The notes: generated from the sequence alone by a model not told the origin. A DNA stretch of 64,000 nt from Dromiciops gliroides (GCF_019393635.1 NC_057862.1:244266941-244330940), one strand, 5' to 3'; numbered from the stretch's first letter, positions 10,031 through 21,440 are shown. A program made the numbers and translations.

Positions 10031-10200
10031 TCAGGGCCATCTCCAGTTGTCCTGACAATATATCTTTCCATTGGACCCAGATGGCTCTGGAGGAGGAGAA
10101 AATGAAGCTGATGACTTTGCTCATTCTTGCCTCATTTAAGTACAATTTGCAAGTCATGACATCTGTCATGGTTCTCTTTGAGACTAAAGGACAAACAATA
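9858..10200 (+). mobile_element. Composite SINE: tRNA-like head plus RTE-type tail
   Basis: The head is like the main SINE (GTGGTGCAGTGAATAGAGCAC), but after AATTGCCTTAAA the sequence continues with GGGCCATCTCCAGTTGTCCTG, GACCCAGATGGCTCTGGAGG, CAAGTCATGACATCTGTC and AAAGGACAAACAATAATGG. The same second half is seen at 20440-20628, 15525-15715 and, inverted, at 39905-40095. A (CA)23 microsatellite lies between the halves. Confidence 0.85.
9984..10029 (+). repeat. (CA)23 microsatellite
   Basis: Uninterrupted 46-bp dinucleotide run within the composite SINE, at the junction of head and second half. Confidence 0.98.
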
Positions 10201-10560
10201 ATGGTCCTGCCCTGACTGTGAACTATAAATCTTATTACAATGTTCTAAATCAGTTATGGACAGCTTGTATGCTCCTTTGATATAATCAAAATGTTCAGAG
10301 AATTTGAGGAATGACTAGCCTATTGGCTAGACCCCTAGTGGAGAATATTGGAAGGAGCTTGATGAGTCACACAGGATAGGTGGGCATGAGTGTGTTGTGA
10401 TCTGCTTTGCTAGAAGAAGTACCCATCGGTATAAGATCATAGATTAAATCAAGTGTTAAATCTTTTAAAAAGCACTTCCTGGAAATCCTCCTTTTTTTCC
10501 TTTTCTTTCTAAACATGAAAACTTTTACTCTGAAAAGCTTAAATGAAGTTATCAGCCTTC
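10200..10560. other. No recognised feature
   Basis: No frame or repeat that I can name. Confidence 0.4.
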
Positions 10561-10563
10561 GTT

Positions 10564-10860
10564 TAGTTTAACAATCAAATTTTTCTTAAGTGCTTACTAC
10601 TAACATACCAGGTACTGTGCTAAGTAAGTACCTGGGATGCAATAACAACAACTATAAAAGAAACACTGCCTGCTTTCAGAGAGCTTACAGTCTCCCTAAG
10701 AAGGTGACAGGTACACATAAAAATAAATGTAAATATGTAAAAAAGCCAAACAAACCATAAATTCACAATAAGTTTCAGAAGGCGCTGGCAGCTGGGGGAG
10801 AGATCAGGAAAGGCCTCTTGTAGAAGGTGACATGAGCTGAACTTTGGAGGAAATTAAGGA
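10564..10860 (-). mobile_element. L2 LINE 3' part, antisense
   Basis: Begins with TTCTTAAGTGCTTACTAC, then CCAGGTACTGTGCTAAG, GAGAGCTTACAGTCTCCC and GATCAGGAAAGGCCTCTTGTAG. This is the usual order of an antisense mammalian L2, also found at 25085, 28262, 43375 and 45495. Confidence 0.75.
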
Positions 10861-10904
10861 TTTTCAGATTATTAATACTTTCCCAAAGTGCTGTCATGTT
10901 TATT

Positions 10905-11547
10905 TCAAATGTACCCTGTTTTCATAACTTTGGCTTTATGACTCTGAATATGGAGCTTCATGGGATGATGCCTGCTGAAGATAATTCTTTGTTTCTGGGT
11001 GACTGAGGCAGCTCCTCACACAGTTGGTGATCAGGATCACACTAGTTATAATTAAAGAGAAAATAGAGTGTATTCTTGAAAACCAGCCATGCAGTCTCTT
11101 CAGCAGAAAGTGATAAATGGACATGGTTTTATTAGAGTATGAGCCTTCAGGAGATCCAAATTAAATAAAAGGTTAACAACATCACGAGATTTCCTATGTA
11201 TGTAATTACAGAAGGTGGTGGCTATGAGATAGTGACTGCTGACAAAACTGGGGAAGGGACGAGTGCTCAGACTGGGCTGGGGTACACGGAGACTGATGAG
11301 ATACTAGAGAGACAATGAATTTAGAATTTATTCCTGCTCTGCACTGGAATGAAAGAATGACAGGATAGCATCTCCCCATCTTGAGACATTATGCCTCAGA
11401 TTGACTGTGTTTTCTTCTGTCAAAAAAACCACAATGAACCCCAAAAACAAAAACCAGAAAAGGATTTTCGCTCTCCTAATGAGAATTGGAGGAAGTAGTA
11501 ATAAAGGAATTGTGTGGCAGGAATTTGAGTTTGTCCCTTGCCCCATT
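10905..11547. other. No recognised feature
   Basis: Short frames here have no recognisable domain. I see no repeat with confidence. Confidence 0.4.
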
Positions 11548-11580
11548 GTTGTTGTTGTTATTATTATTATTATTATTATT
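11548..11580 (+). repeat. (GTT)n(ATT)n microsatellite at a SINE tail
   Basis: GTT and ATT triplets immediately precede the antisense SINE, where its A-rich tail should be. Confidence 0.9.
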
Positions 11581-11718
11581 TTGCAAGACAATGAGGATTA
11601 AGAAACTTGGCCCAGGTCACACAGCTAGTAAGTGCCAAGTGTCTGAGGTGGGATTTGAACTCAGGTCCTCCTGAATCCAGGACCAGTATTTTATCCACTG
11701 CACCACCTAGCTGCCCCC
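11581..11718 (-). mobile_element. Marsupial SINE, diverged
   Basis: Antisense, GCAAGACAATGAGGATTAAG to CTGCCCCC, with more substitutions than most copies. Confidence 0.88.
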
Positions 11719-12600
11719 TGCTTGCTCCATGAATTAAAGACTAATCCCCACTGCAAAGGAAATCTTTATTTTGCCTTTAGTTCTAATCTGATAGAATAAG
11801 ACCCAAATTATATTTGTCTTTTTAACTCACAAGGGAATTTCATGGTTCTTTTGAGAAGGGGAAAAAAAATCATTCCCCATTTGGCAACAAGTTAATATAA
11901 AGATGTTGGTCTATAAAACCCCAGGACCTTAACACAGAAAACAGGTTGGTTAAACTGACTATAAAAATGTGTCCATGCCAGCTGATCTCTTTCTGAGGTA
12001 CAATTAAATTTAAAAAGGAGAAATTAGGATGAAAAATGATTGAAAAGTGACTTCAATCAAAATGGTCCCAAGTCAGACTCAAAGAAGAAATCCATTCCTG
12101 ATGAGCTATTTAGAAGAACCTTGGAAAATGTGAGGCTGTGAGAAACTGTGGAGCTGGGGGAGCAGAAGGATGGACAGAGGGAGCTTCCAGGAGGAATGGG
12201 GCCAGGACCCCAAGAGGGAGACTGTGTAGACCAATCAAATGCAAAGGGGTATCAGGACACATGCTAGGCTGCAGAAATCTCTTGGACTGTATACAGATTC
12301 TAAGGCAGTAATTCTGTAGCTCTTGTGCTTTGGGGCTCCCTCAAGGAAGCCTGAAGCTTTTCCATCTTGGTACAGAGAAAGTCTGTTTACCTTTCGTTGT
12401 CTTAAAATGATTGCTTTGTATTTACAGTGTTAACCACAGGCATTTGCTAGTCTGGATGTATTTATTAGGCATTTAGTTGGGAGGAGACAATTGAGGGGGA
12501 GAGAAGAGAGAGATAAATTAAACACTTATTGTTTTGCCAGAGCACTGTTTATGATGGAAGGTGGGCAGCACAGAGCTTAAAAAAAGAAAAAGTTAGACCA
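11719..12600. other. No recognised feature
   Basis: I see no coding frame, LINE or clear SINE in this interval. Confidence 0.4.
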
Positions 12601-12611
12601 ATATGTTGTTG

Positions 12612-12747
12612 TTTTTGTTCAGGGTTAAGTGACTTGCTCAGAGTTACAGCTAGTTAATGGCTGAGGTCAGATTTGAACGCAGGAAGGTGAGTCTGCCTGA
12701 TTCTCCAGGCCTAGCATTCTATTCATTGTGCCACTGAGTTGTCCCCT
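12612..12747 (-). mobile_element. Old CORE-SINE/tRNA-SINE fragment
   Basis: AGGGTTAAGTGACTTGCTC, CAGATTTGAACGCAGGAAGG and TTCATTGTGCCACTGAGTTG show a decayed antisense SINE without a clear tail. Confidence 0.7.
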
Positions 12748-12819
12748 ATAGAATTATTTATACTTTGATACAATTTCCTAGGGCAGAGGAAGATTTATAC
12801 TGAAAAATCCAACTGGACT

Positions 12820-12935
12820 ATGATATTACTACTACCACCACTATCATCATGACCACCACTACTACTTATTACTGCTACCACTACCACTACTACTACCACT
12901 ACCACTACCACTACCACCACTACTACCACAACAGC
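12820..12935 (+). repeat. Imperfect (ACT/ACC)n trinucleotide repeat
   Basis: About 115 bp of mixed ACT, ACC and ATC triplets, ending where a THER1-like SINE 3' end starts, so it may have grown from that SINE's tail. Confidence 0.95.
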
Positions 12936-13075
12936 CTAACAGTTATATAGTACTTTAAGGCTTCAAAGCACTTTATATATGTTATCTCATTTGATCCTCA
13001 CTACTCTGCAAGGTAGGTATACAGGTAGTAGTAGGATGTAAAGGGGGAATATAGAGTGGTTGAACAACCTTGCTC
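12936..13075 (-). mobile_element. THER1/MIR-type CORE-SINE 3' part
   Basis: ACAGTTATATAGTACTTTAAGG, CAAAGCACTTTATATATG and TCTCATTTGATCCTCACTA match the antisense 3' region of the THER1-like SINEs at 46018 and 52935. Confidence 0.75.
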
Positions 13076-13540
13076 ACCATCCCATCCTCAACATTGAAAC
13101 AATAGCATGGTATTTTTTCTTGAAAAAAAAAATGGACTCTATATATTATAGCCCCTCTCAGGAGCCTCAAATTGACTTGAACTCACCTAGATAATTTAAA
13201 TGATCTCATTAATGTTACATTTAGTATTGAGAAGCAGAATTCCCTTTTGTTTTTTAGATTTATAAACATTTCTTAAACTGAAAAGAACAGTTAATTGAAT
13301 GAGGAATAAAAGGAATTTTTAATGCCTTTTAGTGCTATTTAGGTTAAGCACCTACTATGTACCTCATTGGCTGGGCTTTTTATGTCCCCTGGGACAATGA
13401 AGCCAAATCAATAATTCAATCCCTAGTCCTCTAAGCCAAACAAATCCCAAATGTAATAGGGACTCTCTTATTGACTGAGAGCCAAGTATGCAGGTAAATG
13501 TTTAGTAATTGTCTCTCTGAAAAAAATATGTATTATATAT
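13076..13540. other. No recognised feature
   Basis: AT-rich; ends in an (AT)n run at 13532-13550 next to a SINE tail. Confidence 0.4.
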
Positions 13541-13550
13541 ATATATATAT

Positions 13551-13687
13551 TTTTTGGGCGGGGCAATAAGGGTTAAGTGACTTGCCCAGGGTCACACAGC
13601 TAGTAAGTGTCAAGTGTCTGAGGTCAGATTTGAACTCAGGTCTTCCTGAATCCAGGTATTTTATCCACTGAGCCACCCAGCTGCCCC
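13551..13687 (-). mobile_element. Marsupial SINE, GGGGCAA-tail type
   Basis: Antisense copy next to (TA)n. A short deletion removes part of CCAGGGCTGGTGC in the head. Confidence 0.93.
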
Positions 13688-14459
13688 ATGACACACTTTT
13701 AAAGTTTAATTTATATATATAACCATCATGTAAATCTTCTCCCACCCAGTTATGAGAATGAGTTTAAAAAATTGGACTACACTACTCATGTACTGGAGAC
13801 CACAGCAGCTACTTGGACCATCAGTTTCTCTGTATGTGGATTAGAAATTATATGGGACCTGAGTTCGTTTCTTTTACTTGAATTTCAAACAGTATAAAAT
13901 ATACAGATACTTTATATCTAGCTTTGTGATTGGGATAACAAGTAAATAATCTTTACCTTAAAAAAAAGCCTCCTGGGATTGGTACCTGGTCTTTTCAGGG
14001 TTTCTTTGAAGGGCTGGCAGCAACATCTGGCTGGGAATCCTGACTCCAAGGTAACATGGCTGGAGCTTCTGGGTCTAAGGAATCTTCTGCTTGGGCCAAG
14101 AAGTGAAAAGGACACACAAAATAAGACCAAAACCCCAAGCCCATTTTGGAGGCTACAAGGCCTAAAAGGAGGGGAAGGTAGCCTTTCCCTCTACCCAGCT
14201 TAGTTCATGATGGCTGCACTGTGAACAAGTGAATAGGAACTTCAGTCTCTGTGTGTCACTGGAAAGTGAGAGACTATCTCAGTCTGGTAGTTTTAAAGAT
14301 GCAATCTGTTCTGGCTAGGCAGAAAAAGTGCTCACACCCACATGGTAGGGGAATGCGGGACATCTTGTCCCAGAATTAGATTCCTGCTGTCTGTCACATG
14401 GGTGCCTCCACCTTAGGTGTTCTAGACATATATAAAAGCCCCTATACACAAGGATGGCC
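13688..14459. other. No recognised feature; GC-richer block at 13970-14210
   Basis: The block at 13970-14210 is richer in G and C and is open in two frames on opposite strands (13979-14203 plus, 13918-14130 minus). Neither product resembles a family that I know, and I do not call a gene. Confidence 0.35.
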
Positions 14460-14473
14460 TTCTTGCCTCTTTA

Positions 14474-14642
14474 TTTTTTAATTTAATTTAATTTATTTGC
14501 TTTTTGGTGAGGCAATTGGGGTTAGGTGACTTGCCCAGGGTCACACAGCTAGTAAGTGTCAAGGGTCTGAGGCCCAATTTGAACTCGGGTTGTCCTGACT
14601 CCAGGGCTGGTGCTCTATCCACTGCACCACCTAGCTGCCCCT
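14474..14642 (-). mobile_element. Marsupial SINE, GAGGCA-tail type
   Basis: Antisense with a TTTAA-rich tail. Target duplication TTCTTGCCTCTTTA (14460-14473) against TTCCTGCCTCTTTA (14643-14656), one mismatch. Confidence 0.93.
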
Positions 14643-14656
14643 TTCCTGCCTCTTTA

Positions 14657-15515
14657 AAGTAAAACTACCCCAGTCTAAAAACCAGGGACTGCTCCTACCA
14701 TAGTCTACTTCTTGGTGGCAAGGTCCCAGTTTTTTCCTAGGGAACCTCCCTAAGCATTACTGGAGGGGGAGTTTGAGACAAATGATAAAATGATAAGAGC
14801 ATAAAATCCTACACAAATCTAAAAAAGTACAATTCATGTGTGGGTGGGGGGAATGGAGTAAAGTTAGGGTCAGTTCAGAGTATGTCGGGTTTCTGGTATA
14901 AAGCATTGACAAGAAGCAGCTTTGGGAATAGCAGATTCACAGCACAGATGATGATGATGTCCCATCCTTCTTGTCTTCTTTTGGTGCTGTCTATCATGCT
15001 TTTCTCCTGGTGATTCTCCTGTCTCTGGTCAAGGGCTCAGAGCCTATCAGGGCTTAGACATATATCGCTCAAGACAAAGAATCAATATGATACTGATGGG
15101 AGATTGCCCTGTTATCCATAGGACGATTTAAGTGAAGAATTTTTCTAAATGACTTAATAAGGAGTGAGGAATGAAGAGCAGAGTAGGAGGAAATTTAACC
15201 CTAAAGGTACTATTCCAGCAGGAGGCTGAACAGAATTAATGCCCGTTCTCTGTATTTATTAGTTTTGGCATACTTACATCCTAGGGGCCTGGAGCTGTTC
15301 TGTCAGCTTGGTTTTCACCAGTCTACAGGTTTATCTCCCATCTCTTATCGCTCATGAGTCACCATCTAGTTTACATATAAGGTCTCTGTCACTGTCCTAT
15401 CATTTGGTGAGTTAGGAGGATGTCTATTTAAACATGTGAAGACTTTCCCTGATGGAATGGCAGATGAGAACAAAATAGCCATGAAGGCAGCTGAAGGAGG
15501 CCCTGTGGAATGCTT
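14657..15515. other. No recognised feature
   Basis: No coding or repeat call is supportable. Confidence 0.4.
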
Positions 15516-15519
15516 AGAC

Positions 15520-15735
15520 ATCGCACCCCGGGCCATTGTCAGTTGTCTTGACTTTCATCTTGGTACTGGACTTCAGTGACTCTGGAAGAGAGAGTGAGGT
15601 CGACAATCTTGTGTAATTCTGCCTCACTTAAATCCATTTCATGAGCAAGTCAAGATGACACCTGTGAAGTCACTGGTCCCCTTAAAAAATGAAGGACAAA
15701 CAGAAACCACCACCACTACCACCACCACCACCACC
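15520..15735 (+). mobile_element. RTE-type 3' half of a composite SINE, (ACC)n tail
   Basis: GGGCCATTGTCAGTTGTC, GACTCTGGAAGAGAGAGTGAGG, TCACTTAAATCCATTTC and AATGAAGGACAAACAG match the second half of the composite SINE at 20440-20628. The tRNA-like head is missing. The tail is an (ACC)n run at 15706-15735. Confidence 0.8.
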
Positions 15736-15954
15736 TCGCCAGGTAATGGATATCAGTGCCATCAGAAAGTAGAACCTTTTTCAAGTCTCTGCTCGCCAAT
15801 ATGTGACAATATTAAAGAGAATTACTTGAATTCCCTGAGAAAGGTCTATGAAGGTGTATTAAACTCCTTCCCAAATAAAGGCAAATTGCTCTTGACTAGT
15901 TTCAGCAAAAGGAATGGACAAAACATTGCTAAGATCAATAATCCCAAACCAGAG

Positions 15955-16209
15955 GTAGCTTAGGTGGCATAGTAGATAGAGTGCTGGACTTGGAGTTTGG
16001 AAGATATGAGTGCAAATCCTGCATTAGACACTAGGTGTTTGATCCTAGGCGCATCACTTAAACTGTCTGTGCTTTTCATCTGTAAAATGGGGGTGATAAT
16101 ATTATCTATCTTCAGTGTTATTGTAAGGATTAAATGGGAAAAAAACAACATCTGAAGGGCTTTGTAAATCTTAAAGGGCTATATAAATACTGGCTATTAT
16201 TTTTATTAC
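15955..16209 (+). mobile_element. THER1-type CORE-SINE, sense
   Basis: Old head TTAGGTGGCATAGTAGATAG, then CATCTGTAAAATGGGGGTG, TATTGTAAGGATTAAATG and AAGGGCTATATAAATACTGG, followed by an ATT-rich end. Confidence 0.8.
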
Positions 16210-16826
16210 CACTCACCTGGGACCTGTGCTATCACATTGGAAAGATCATAAATGGCCACAGATATTGGCTTAATGACTTTATTATTACTGCAAATTGCCA
16301 GGTACCATCTGTCTTCTTCCCTGACCACATGGATATTGAAAGGGGAGTTTATATAATTTATATATATAAAGTACCTGAAACACCTTCATCTCTATTAGTA
16401 GGGAAGAAATATGTTTCACACCATTTCCCTCTCCTTTCTCCCCAATTCCCTAGGAACTGATATAATTTAATATTAATTACATGGAATAGTTTAGGCAACT
16501 CTAAAGATTTGTATTTTGCCCTGCTCACAATAACTTGCATAGAAGTTATCTCAATTACTTATAATTCATGTGCCCATGATACAATTCCCTGATCAGTTGC
16601 TGGGATTGCCCCAACCTCCCTCTCAAACTTCAACAGCTGATCTATATAGTGGTCTGGCAGGAAGACTCACAGCTAAAACACTAATCAAATATGGCTCCTC
16701 CCAAAAGGCAGCACCTAATTTCACCCAAAGCAGACTAGTCATAGTGAGGGGGATGGGGATGTCATGAGGAGGGGCATAAATCCAGTCAACTAAACCCATG
16801 TCTTTAGAAAATTTAGCCCCCTCCCT
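16210..16826. other. No recognised feature
   Basis: No gene or repeat that I can name. Confidence 0.4.
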
Positions 16827-16841
16827 TGCTGTTCTCCTTTA

Positions 16842-17005
16842 TATTTTTAAAATTTTTTTTAATTTTTTTTGCGGGGCAACGAGGGTTAAGTGACTTGTCC
16901 AGGGTCATAAAGCTAGTAAGTGTCAAGTGTCTGAGGCTGGATTTGAACTCAGGTCCTCCTGAATCCAGGGCTGGTGCTTTATCCACTGTACCACCTAGCT
17001 GCCCC
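16842..17005 (-). mobile_element. Marsupial SINE, GGGGCAA-tail type
   Basis: Antisense with two T-runs. Target duplication TGCTGTTCTCCTTTA (16827-16841) against TGCTGTCCTCCTTTA (17006-17020), one mismatch. Confidence 0.94.
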
Positions 17006-17020
17006 TGCTGTCCTCCTTTA

Positions 17021-17432
17021 GATAATTAGTTTCAGAGGGAATTCTCTCTGGGGTCAAATATAAAGAACAATCAATTTTTGGAAATGTAAAAAAATGGACA
17101 AAATGTATTCTCCATCTAGGCCCTTAAAGTGGTTCAGCTGACTTTGCAAGAGCAAATCATCTGAAAACCTTCCAAGATGATAGAACTCAGCAACTGACAA
17201 AAAAGTCTGTTTCACTTCATTAGACCATGCCCTCAGTAGCCATTATTCTAATAAGTGCCATTTTAAATGTCTTCAATCTTCTCAGTGGTAAAAGTCTAGC
17301 CACCTATTTGACACCCCTATCAAGGAAATCACTTTGCACAAAGTAACATTCTAGTGTAGTATTGGAATAGGCCAAAGCTCTTTACCACTAGGTACAGTTC
17401 CCATCCTACTCACTCCTGCTCCTACTATCTTC
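17021..17432. other. No recognised feature
   Basis: Nothing supportable seen. Confidence 0.4.
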
Positions 17433-17440
17433 TCTTAGAG

Positions 17441-17598
17441 CAGGGGTTCTTAAACTTTCTCTACTTGTGACCCCTTTTCGCCTGAGAAATTTTAATGTTG
17501 ACCCCTGGTATATAGGTAGATAAAATAGGTATACATAACTTTTACTGTTGCCAAATTTTTCACATATATGGTTGAGACCCATAATTTAGGAAGCTAGG
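17441..17598 (+). mobile_element. Non-autonomous hAT-like DNA transposon
   Basis: Starts CAGGGGTTCTTAAACTTTCT, includes GTGACCCCTTTTCGCC and GTTGAGACCCATAATTTAGG. The start is typical of hAT-Charlie-type MITEs. The right end is decayed but is followed by ATTTAGAG, similar to TCTTAGAG before the left end, as expected of an 8-bp hAT duplication. Confidence 0.65.
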
Positions 17599-17783
17599 AT
17601 TTAGAGCACCAATCTTAGCAGGGTCCAAAATATTCTCTAGTGATATTTCAGAGATAAGAGTCAGAGTCAGAGATCATTTTTCCTATCTTTACTTTTAAAG
17701 TCTCTGCTCACATTAGCACTGCCCTTTTCACCCATCTTGTTATTAGATCCAAAAGTCTCTCTTCTGCCTCTCAGGCATGATTC

Positions 17784-18420
17784 TTTTTCTTTGTTTTCTG
17801 GAGAATCTCTAAGCATTTTTTTGCAACAAACATTTATTTTATTTTTTTCCAGTTACATGTAAGGGTAGTTTTCAACATTCATTTTCATAAGATTTAGAGT
17901 TCCAAATTATTCTTCCTCCCTCCCTTTCCTCCCCCCTCAACAAGACAGCAACCAATCTGGTATAGGTTATATATGTTCAATCTACAAATGTTCTTTTTAT
18001 CAGTTCTTTCTATGGGAGTGGATAGTATGCTTCATCATTAGTCCCTTGGGATTGTCTTGGATCATTGTATTGCTGAGAGTAGTTAAGTCATTCACAATCA
18101 CTCATTAAACAATACTGCTGTCACTATGCACAATGTCCTCCCAGTTCTGCTCACTTCACTATACATGACTTTATACAAGTCTTTCCAGGTTTTTCTGGGA
18201 TCATCCTGTTTGTCATTTCCTATAGCACAATACCATTCCACTACAATCACATACCACCACAGCTTCTTCAGTCATTTTTTAATTGATATACATTCTCTTG
18301 ATTCCCAAATTCTTAGCCACCACAAAGAGTTGCTATAAATATATTTTTTGTACAATTCCCCCCCCCTTTTCTCTTTTTCATGATTACTATTGTTAACTGT
18401 TTCCCTCCATCCTATCCCCT
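17784..18420 (-). mobile_element. 5'-truncated L1, 3' UTR and ORF2 end
   Basis: Antisense L1 3' region from ACATTTATTTTATTTTTTTCC through TTACATGTAAGGGTAG, CCCTCCCTTTCC, TCACTATGCACAATGTCC and GCCACCACAAAGAGTTGC. A perfect 15-bp target duplication TCTCAGGCATGATTC at 17769-17783 and 18421-18435 fixes both ends. It is more diverged than the 57285-57738 copy. Confidence 0.9.
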
Positions 18421-18552
18421 TCTCAGGCATGATTCGTAAAAATCACAAATACATTCATATCTGTCTTTAATTGCTAAACACACAAGGACAGTGCCCTTTT
18501 CTTTTTTTTCTTTGCATTAGTGATCCATCTTTTCTTAACCATTAAGAAGATT

Positions 18553-18700
18553 GGGGGCAGCTAGGTGGCACAATGGATAAGCACTGGCCCTGGATTCAGG
18601 AGGACCTGAGTTCAAATCTTGCCTCAGACACTTGACACTAGCTGTGTGACCCTAGGCAAGTCACTTAACCCTCATTGCCCCGCAAAAAAAAAACAACAAA
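18553..18700 (+). mobile_element. Marsupial SINE, sense, GCCCCGC-tail type
   Basis: GGGGGCAGCTAGGTGGCACA to CATTGCCCCGC, then an A-rich tail with CAAC. CTTACT is missing from the core. Confidence 0.93.
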
Positions 18701-18734
18701 AAAAAAACCAAAGGGATAGTCAATGTTGTAATAG

Positions 18735-18868
18735 ACTGAGTAACTGTGTGACCTTGGGCAAGTCACTCCTCTGTACTTCTTTTATTTTCTCATTTATAAA
18801 ATGGAAGGGAGTATGGACTAGATTTCTTTTAAGGTCCCTTTTAACTCTGGATCTATTATTCTATTTTA
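18735..18868 (+). mobile_element. MIR fragment, sense
   Basis: GTGTGACCTTGGGCAAGTCA, TTCTCATTTATAAAATGGA and GGTCCCTTTTAACTCTGG are in MIR order. Confidence 0.7.
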
Positions 18869-19121
18869 GGATGTTGAGGCAAAACTACAAGCTGAAATTT
18901 CAACCTGTAGTATACAGTCAAATCAGTAATACATCTCTGTAGCTGTTATCCCCTTCCTCTGTCTTCCTTCTCCCTCTTTATCCATTTCTTCTGAGTCTCC
19001 AATTCTATCTTCTTATACCCAGGGCAATTGTCTCATATTTCTGGGCAGAAAGTCTTAGAGTGTTCATTATTTTCCTATTAAAAAACAACCCACAGTCATC
19101 TTACAAAACTTACATTGATGA

Positions 19122-19272
19122 GAGGCAGTTAGGTGGCGTAGTGGATAAAGCAATGGCCCTGGATTCAGGAGGACCTGAGTTCAAATCAGGCCTCAGACAC
19201 TTGACACTTACTAGCTGTGTGACCCTGGGCAAGTCACTTAACCCTCATTGTCCAGACCGCCCCCTCCAAAAA
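19122..19272 (+). mobile_element. Marsupial SINE, sense
   Basis: GAGGCAGTTAGGTGGCGTAG to TCATTGTCCAG, then a C-rich stretch and A-run. Target duplication AAAACTTACATTGATGA at 19105-19121 and 19273-19289. Confidence 0.95.
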
Positions 19273-19584
19273 AAAACTTACATTGATGAAATGGAATGGT
19301 AAAAAATGTACCTAATTATTGGCAATTTCCCTAACATACAGAGCCTTGTACTCTGCACTTGACTTCTGGTTATCTGTCTGAATCAAAGCATGAAGTAGCC
19401 CTCCTTTCATACTACACAGTAATTTACTGGGTGTGAGATCTTGGGCTCTAAAAGTAACAGGGACATAAGAGATCTGAAAGGGTTATCAGGGAGAACCATA
19501 AAATGATTAAAGGGGTGGGAAACTAAGCCAAGTGAAGTGATGGTTATTTCACATTTCTCTGGCTATTCCCTGATGATTTTAGGG

Positions 19585-19812
19585 AGCTTGCTTGCAGTGG
19601 ATAGAGCATTGGACTTAGACAAGAAGATCTGTGTTCAAATCTGACCTTGGCTACCGTGTGACCCTGGGCAAATCACTTAACCTTTTGATGCCTTAGTTTC
19701 CCTATCTGTAAAATAGGAATAATAAGAACACCTACTCCCCAGGGTTGTTGTGAGGCTCAAGTGAAATATTTGAAAAGTGTTTTGCAAAGTATAAAGTGCT
19801 ATATAAGTGTTT
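19585..19812 (+). mobile_element. THER1-type CORE-SINE, sense
   Basis: TTGCAGTGGATAGAGCATTGG, GTGTGACCCTGGGCAAATC, CTATCTGTAAAATAGG, GGGTTGTTGTGAGGCTC and AAAGTGCTATATAAGTGTTTG. Confidence 0.85.
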
Positions 19813-19883
19813 GTTCTTGTTCTTTTCCTCCTTTTTCTCCTCTCCCTTTTCTGTTCCTCCTCCTCCTCCCTTATTATTGTTAT

Positions 19884-20122
19884 TAGGGGAGCCAGATGGA
19901 GCAGTGGATAGAGCACCAGGCCTAGAAGTCCCGAGTTCAAATTTGTCCTTAGACACTTACTAGCTGTGTGACCCTAGGCACTTCATCCTGTTTGCCTCAG
20001 TTTCCTCAGTTGTCAATTGAGCTGGAGAAAGAAATGGCAAACCACTCCAGTATCTTTGCCAAGAAAACCCCAAGTGGGTCACAAAGAGTTGGACACGACT
20101 AAAACAACTGAACAACAACAAT
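19884..20122 (+). mobile_element. SINE with Bov-B-type tail (Mar1-like), sense
   Basis: The tRNA-like head is followed by GAGCTGGAGAAAGAAATGGC, CACTCCAGTATCTTTGCC, GTGGGTCACAAAGAGTTGG and ACACGACTAAAACAAC. This tail matches the 3' end of Bov-B/RTE elements as I know them, so an RTE probably mobilised it. Inverted relatives lie at 22846, 41598 and 44924. Confidence 0.85.
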
Positions 20123-20309
20123 GTAGTTGGCTGAATCTGACATGATTTGAACACTATAACTAGATTTCCAATTCTACATTTGGTTTATTCACTCTATAAT
20201 CTTCAGGCAACCAACAAGCATTTATTTAGTGCCTTTCATGCACCAGGTGCTTGAGAGGGGGAAATGGCATAGTGGAGAGAGAGGTGAGAGCTGGCCTCAT
20301 AGCCAGGAA

Positions 20310-20628
20310 GGGGCAGCTAAGTGGCACAATGGATAGAGCACTAGCCTTGAAGTTGGGAGGACCTGAGTTCAATCTGACCTCAGACACTTATATGTGACCC
20401 TGGGCAAGTCACTTAACCTCAATTGCCTTAAACATCAGGGGCCATTTCCAGATGTCCTGATGTATATCTTGCCCCTGGACCCAGATGGCTCTGGAGGAGA
20501 GAGTGAAGCTGGTGACTTTGCACAGCCCTTCCTCACTTAAATCCAATTCATTGCAAGTCATGACATCTGTCTTGGTCCCCTTAGAGAATGAAGGGCAAAC
20601 GACAACAACAACAACAACAACAACATAT
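20310..20628 (+). mobile_element. Composite SINE: tRNA-like head plus RTE-type tail
   Basis: The clearest full copy: GGGGCAGCTAAGTGGCACAA, core, then GGGGCCATTTCCAGATGTCC, GACCCAGATGGCTCTGGAGG, CAAGTCATGACATCTGTC, AATGAAGGGCAAACGAC and a (CAA)n tail. The ACTAGC part of the core is deleted. Confidence 0.88.
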
Positions 20629-20814
20629 CGGGGAAGATCTGGATTCAAGTCTTACCTCTCATGCATACTGGTAGTGTGATTCTAATTAAATCACTTAATA
20701 CTTCGATGCTCTGGGCAATTCTCTGAGAACATATTGCAGAGATGATGCTGACCTGCATCAGCAGAGGGAGTTTTCTTACCTGGGTTTCCCCATACCAATA
20801 AAATCACAGGTTCC

Positions 20815-20935
20815 CCCATGGGGAAAGTTGAATGATTTACCTAAGGTCACACAGCTAGTGTCAGAGCTGGGATTCAAACCCATGCCTCCTGACTCTAAAC
20901 TCAGTGTCTCTTTCCATCCCATTAAACCCTGTCTC
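20815..20935 (-). mobile_element. MIR fragment, antisense
   Basis: GATTTACCTAAGGTCACACAG, GAGCTGGGATTCAAACCCATG and CCTCCTGACTCTAAACTCAG are in antisense MIR order. Confidence 0.75.
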
Positions 20936-21440
20936 CCTTTTTATGTTTTTCTTCAAGACATATTATTTATTCATTTAAATATGACCTTATGAGGTGGTTT
21001 CAGATATTAGCACATTAAAACTATGTCTGAGTCTGATCCCCTGCTGTGAAATATGAAACTATGAAATTAAAATGCAGTTTAATTTACTAATGACTTTAAT
21101 CAAGGAAGAACATCTTACTCAAACATCTTCACAAGAAGAATGTAAACTCAACCCTAATTCATGAATGCCTAATGATATATTTATGTGTACGACCTAGAAG
21201 AGGAAATAGGAGGGTTGTCTCAAGTAATTACGAATAGAGGGAAAAAGGAAAAGCTGTTCTGATTGGTGTGTGGTTTACCTGGTCCATCATTTCAGTCAAG
21301 TTCCAGCTGTTCTTTACTTTACTCACTACTACCCAGTCCTCTTCTCAGAACCTTGCCAATGCAAGGGATCTTCTAAACCTCCTTTCCCCCTTCAGTTCTA
21401 GAATCAGGATTAAATTAACTTTAACATTGTTTCTGAAAAG
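20936..21440. other. No recognised feature
   Basis: Nothing supportable seen. The last 100 bp before the L2 end may be further L2. Confidence 0.4.

Noticed and set aside
13970..14210. Possible small gene on either strand in a GC-richer block
   Set aside because: Both strands are open over the same stretch with unrelated products and no similarity to a known family.
15655..15963. 102-codon plus frame with a poly-Thr run
   Set aside because: It starts in a SINE tail and the Thr run is the (ACC)n microsatellite.
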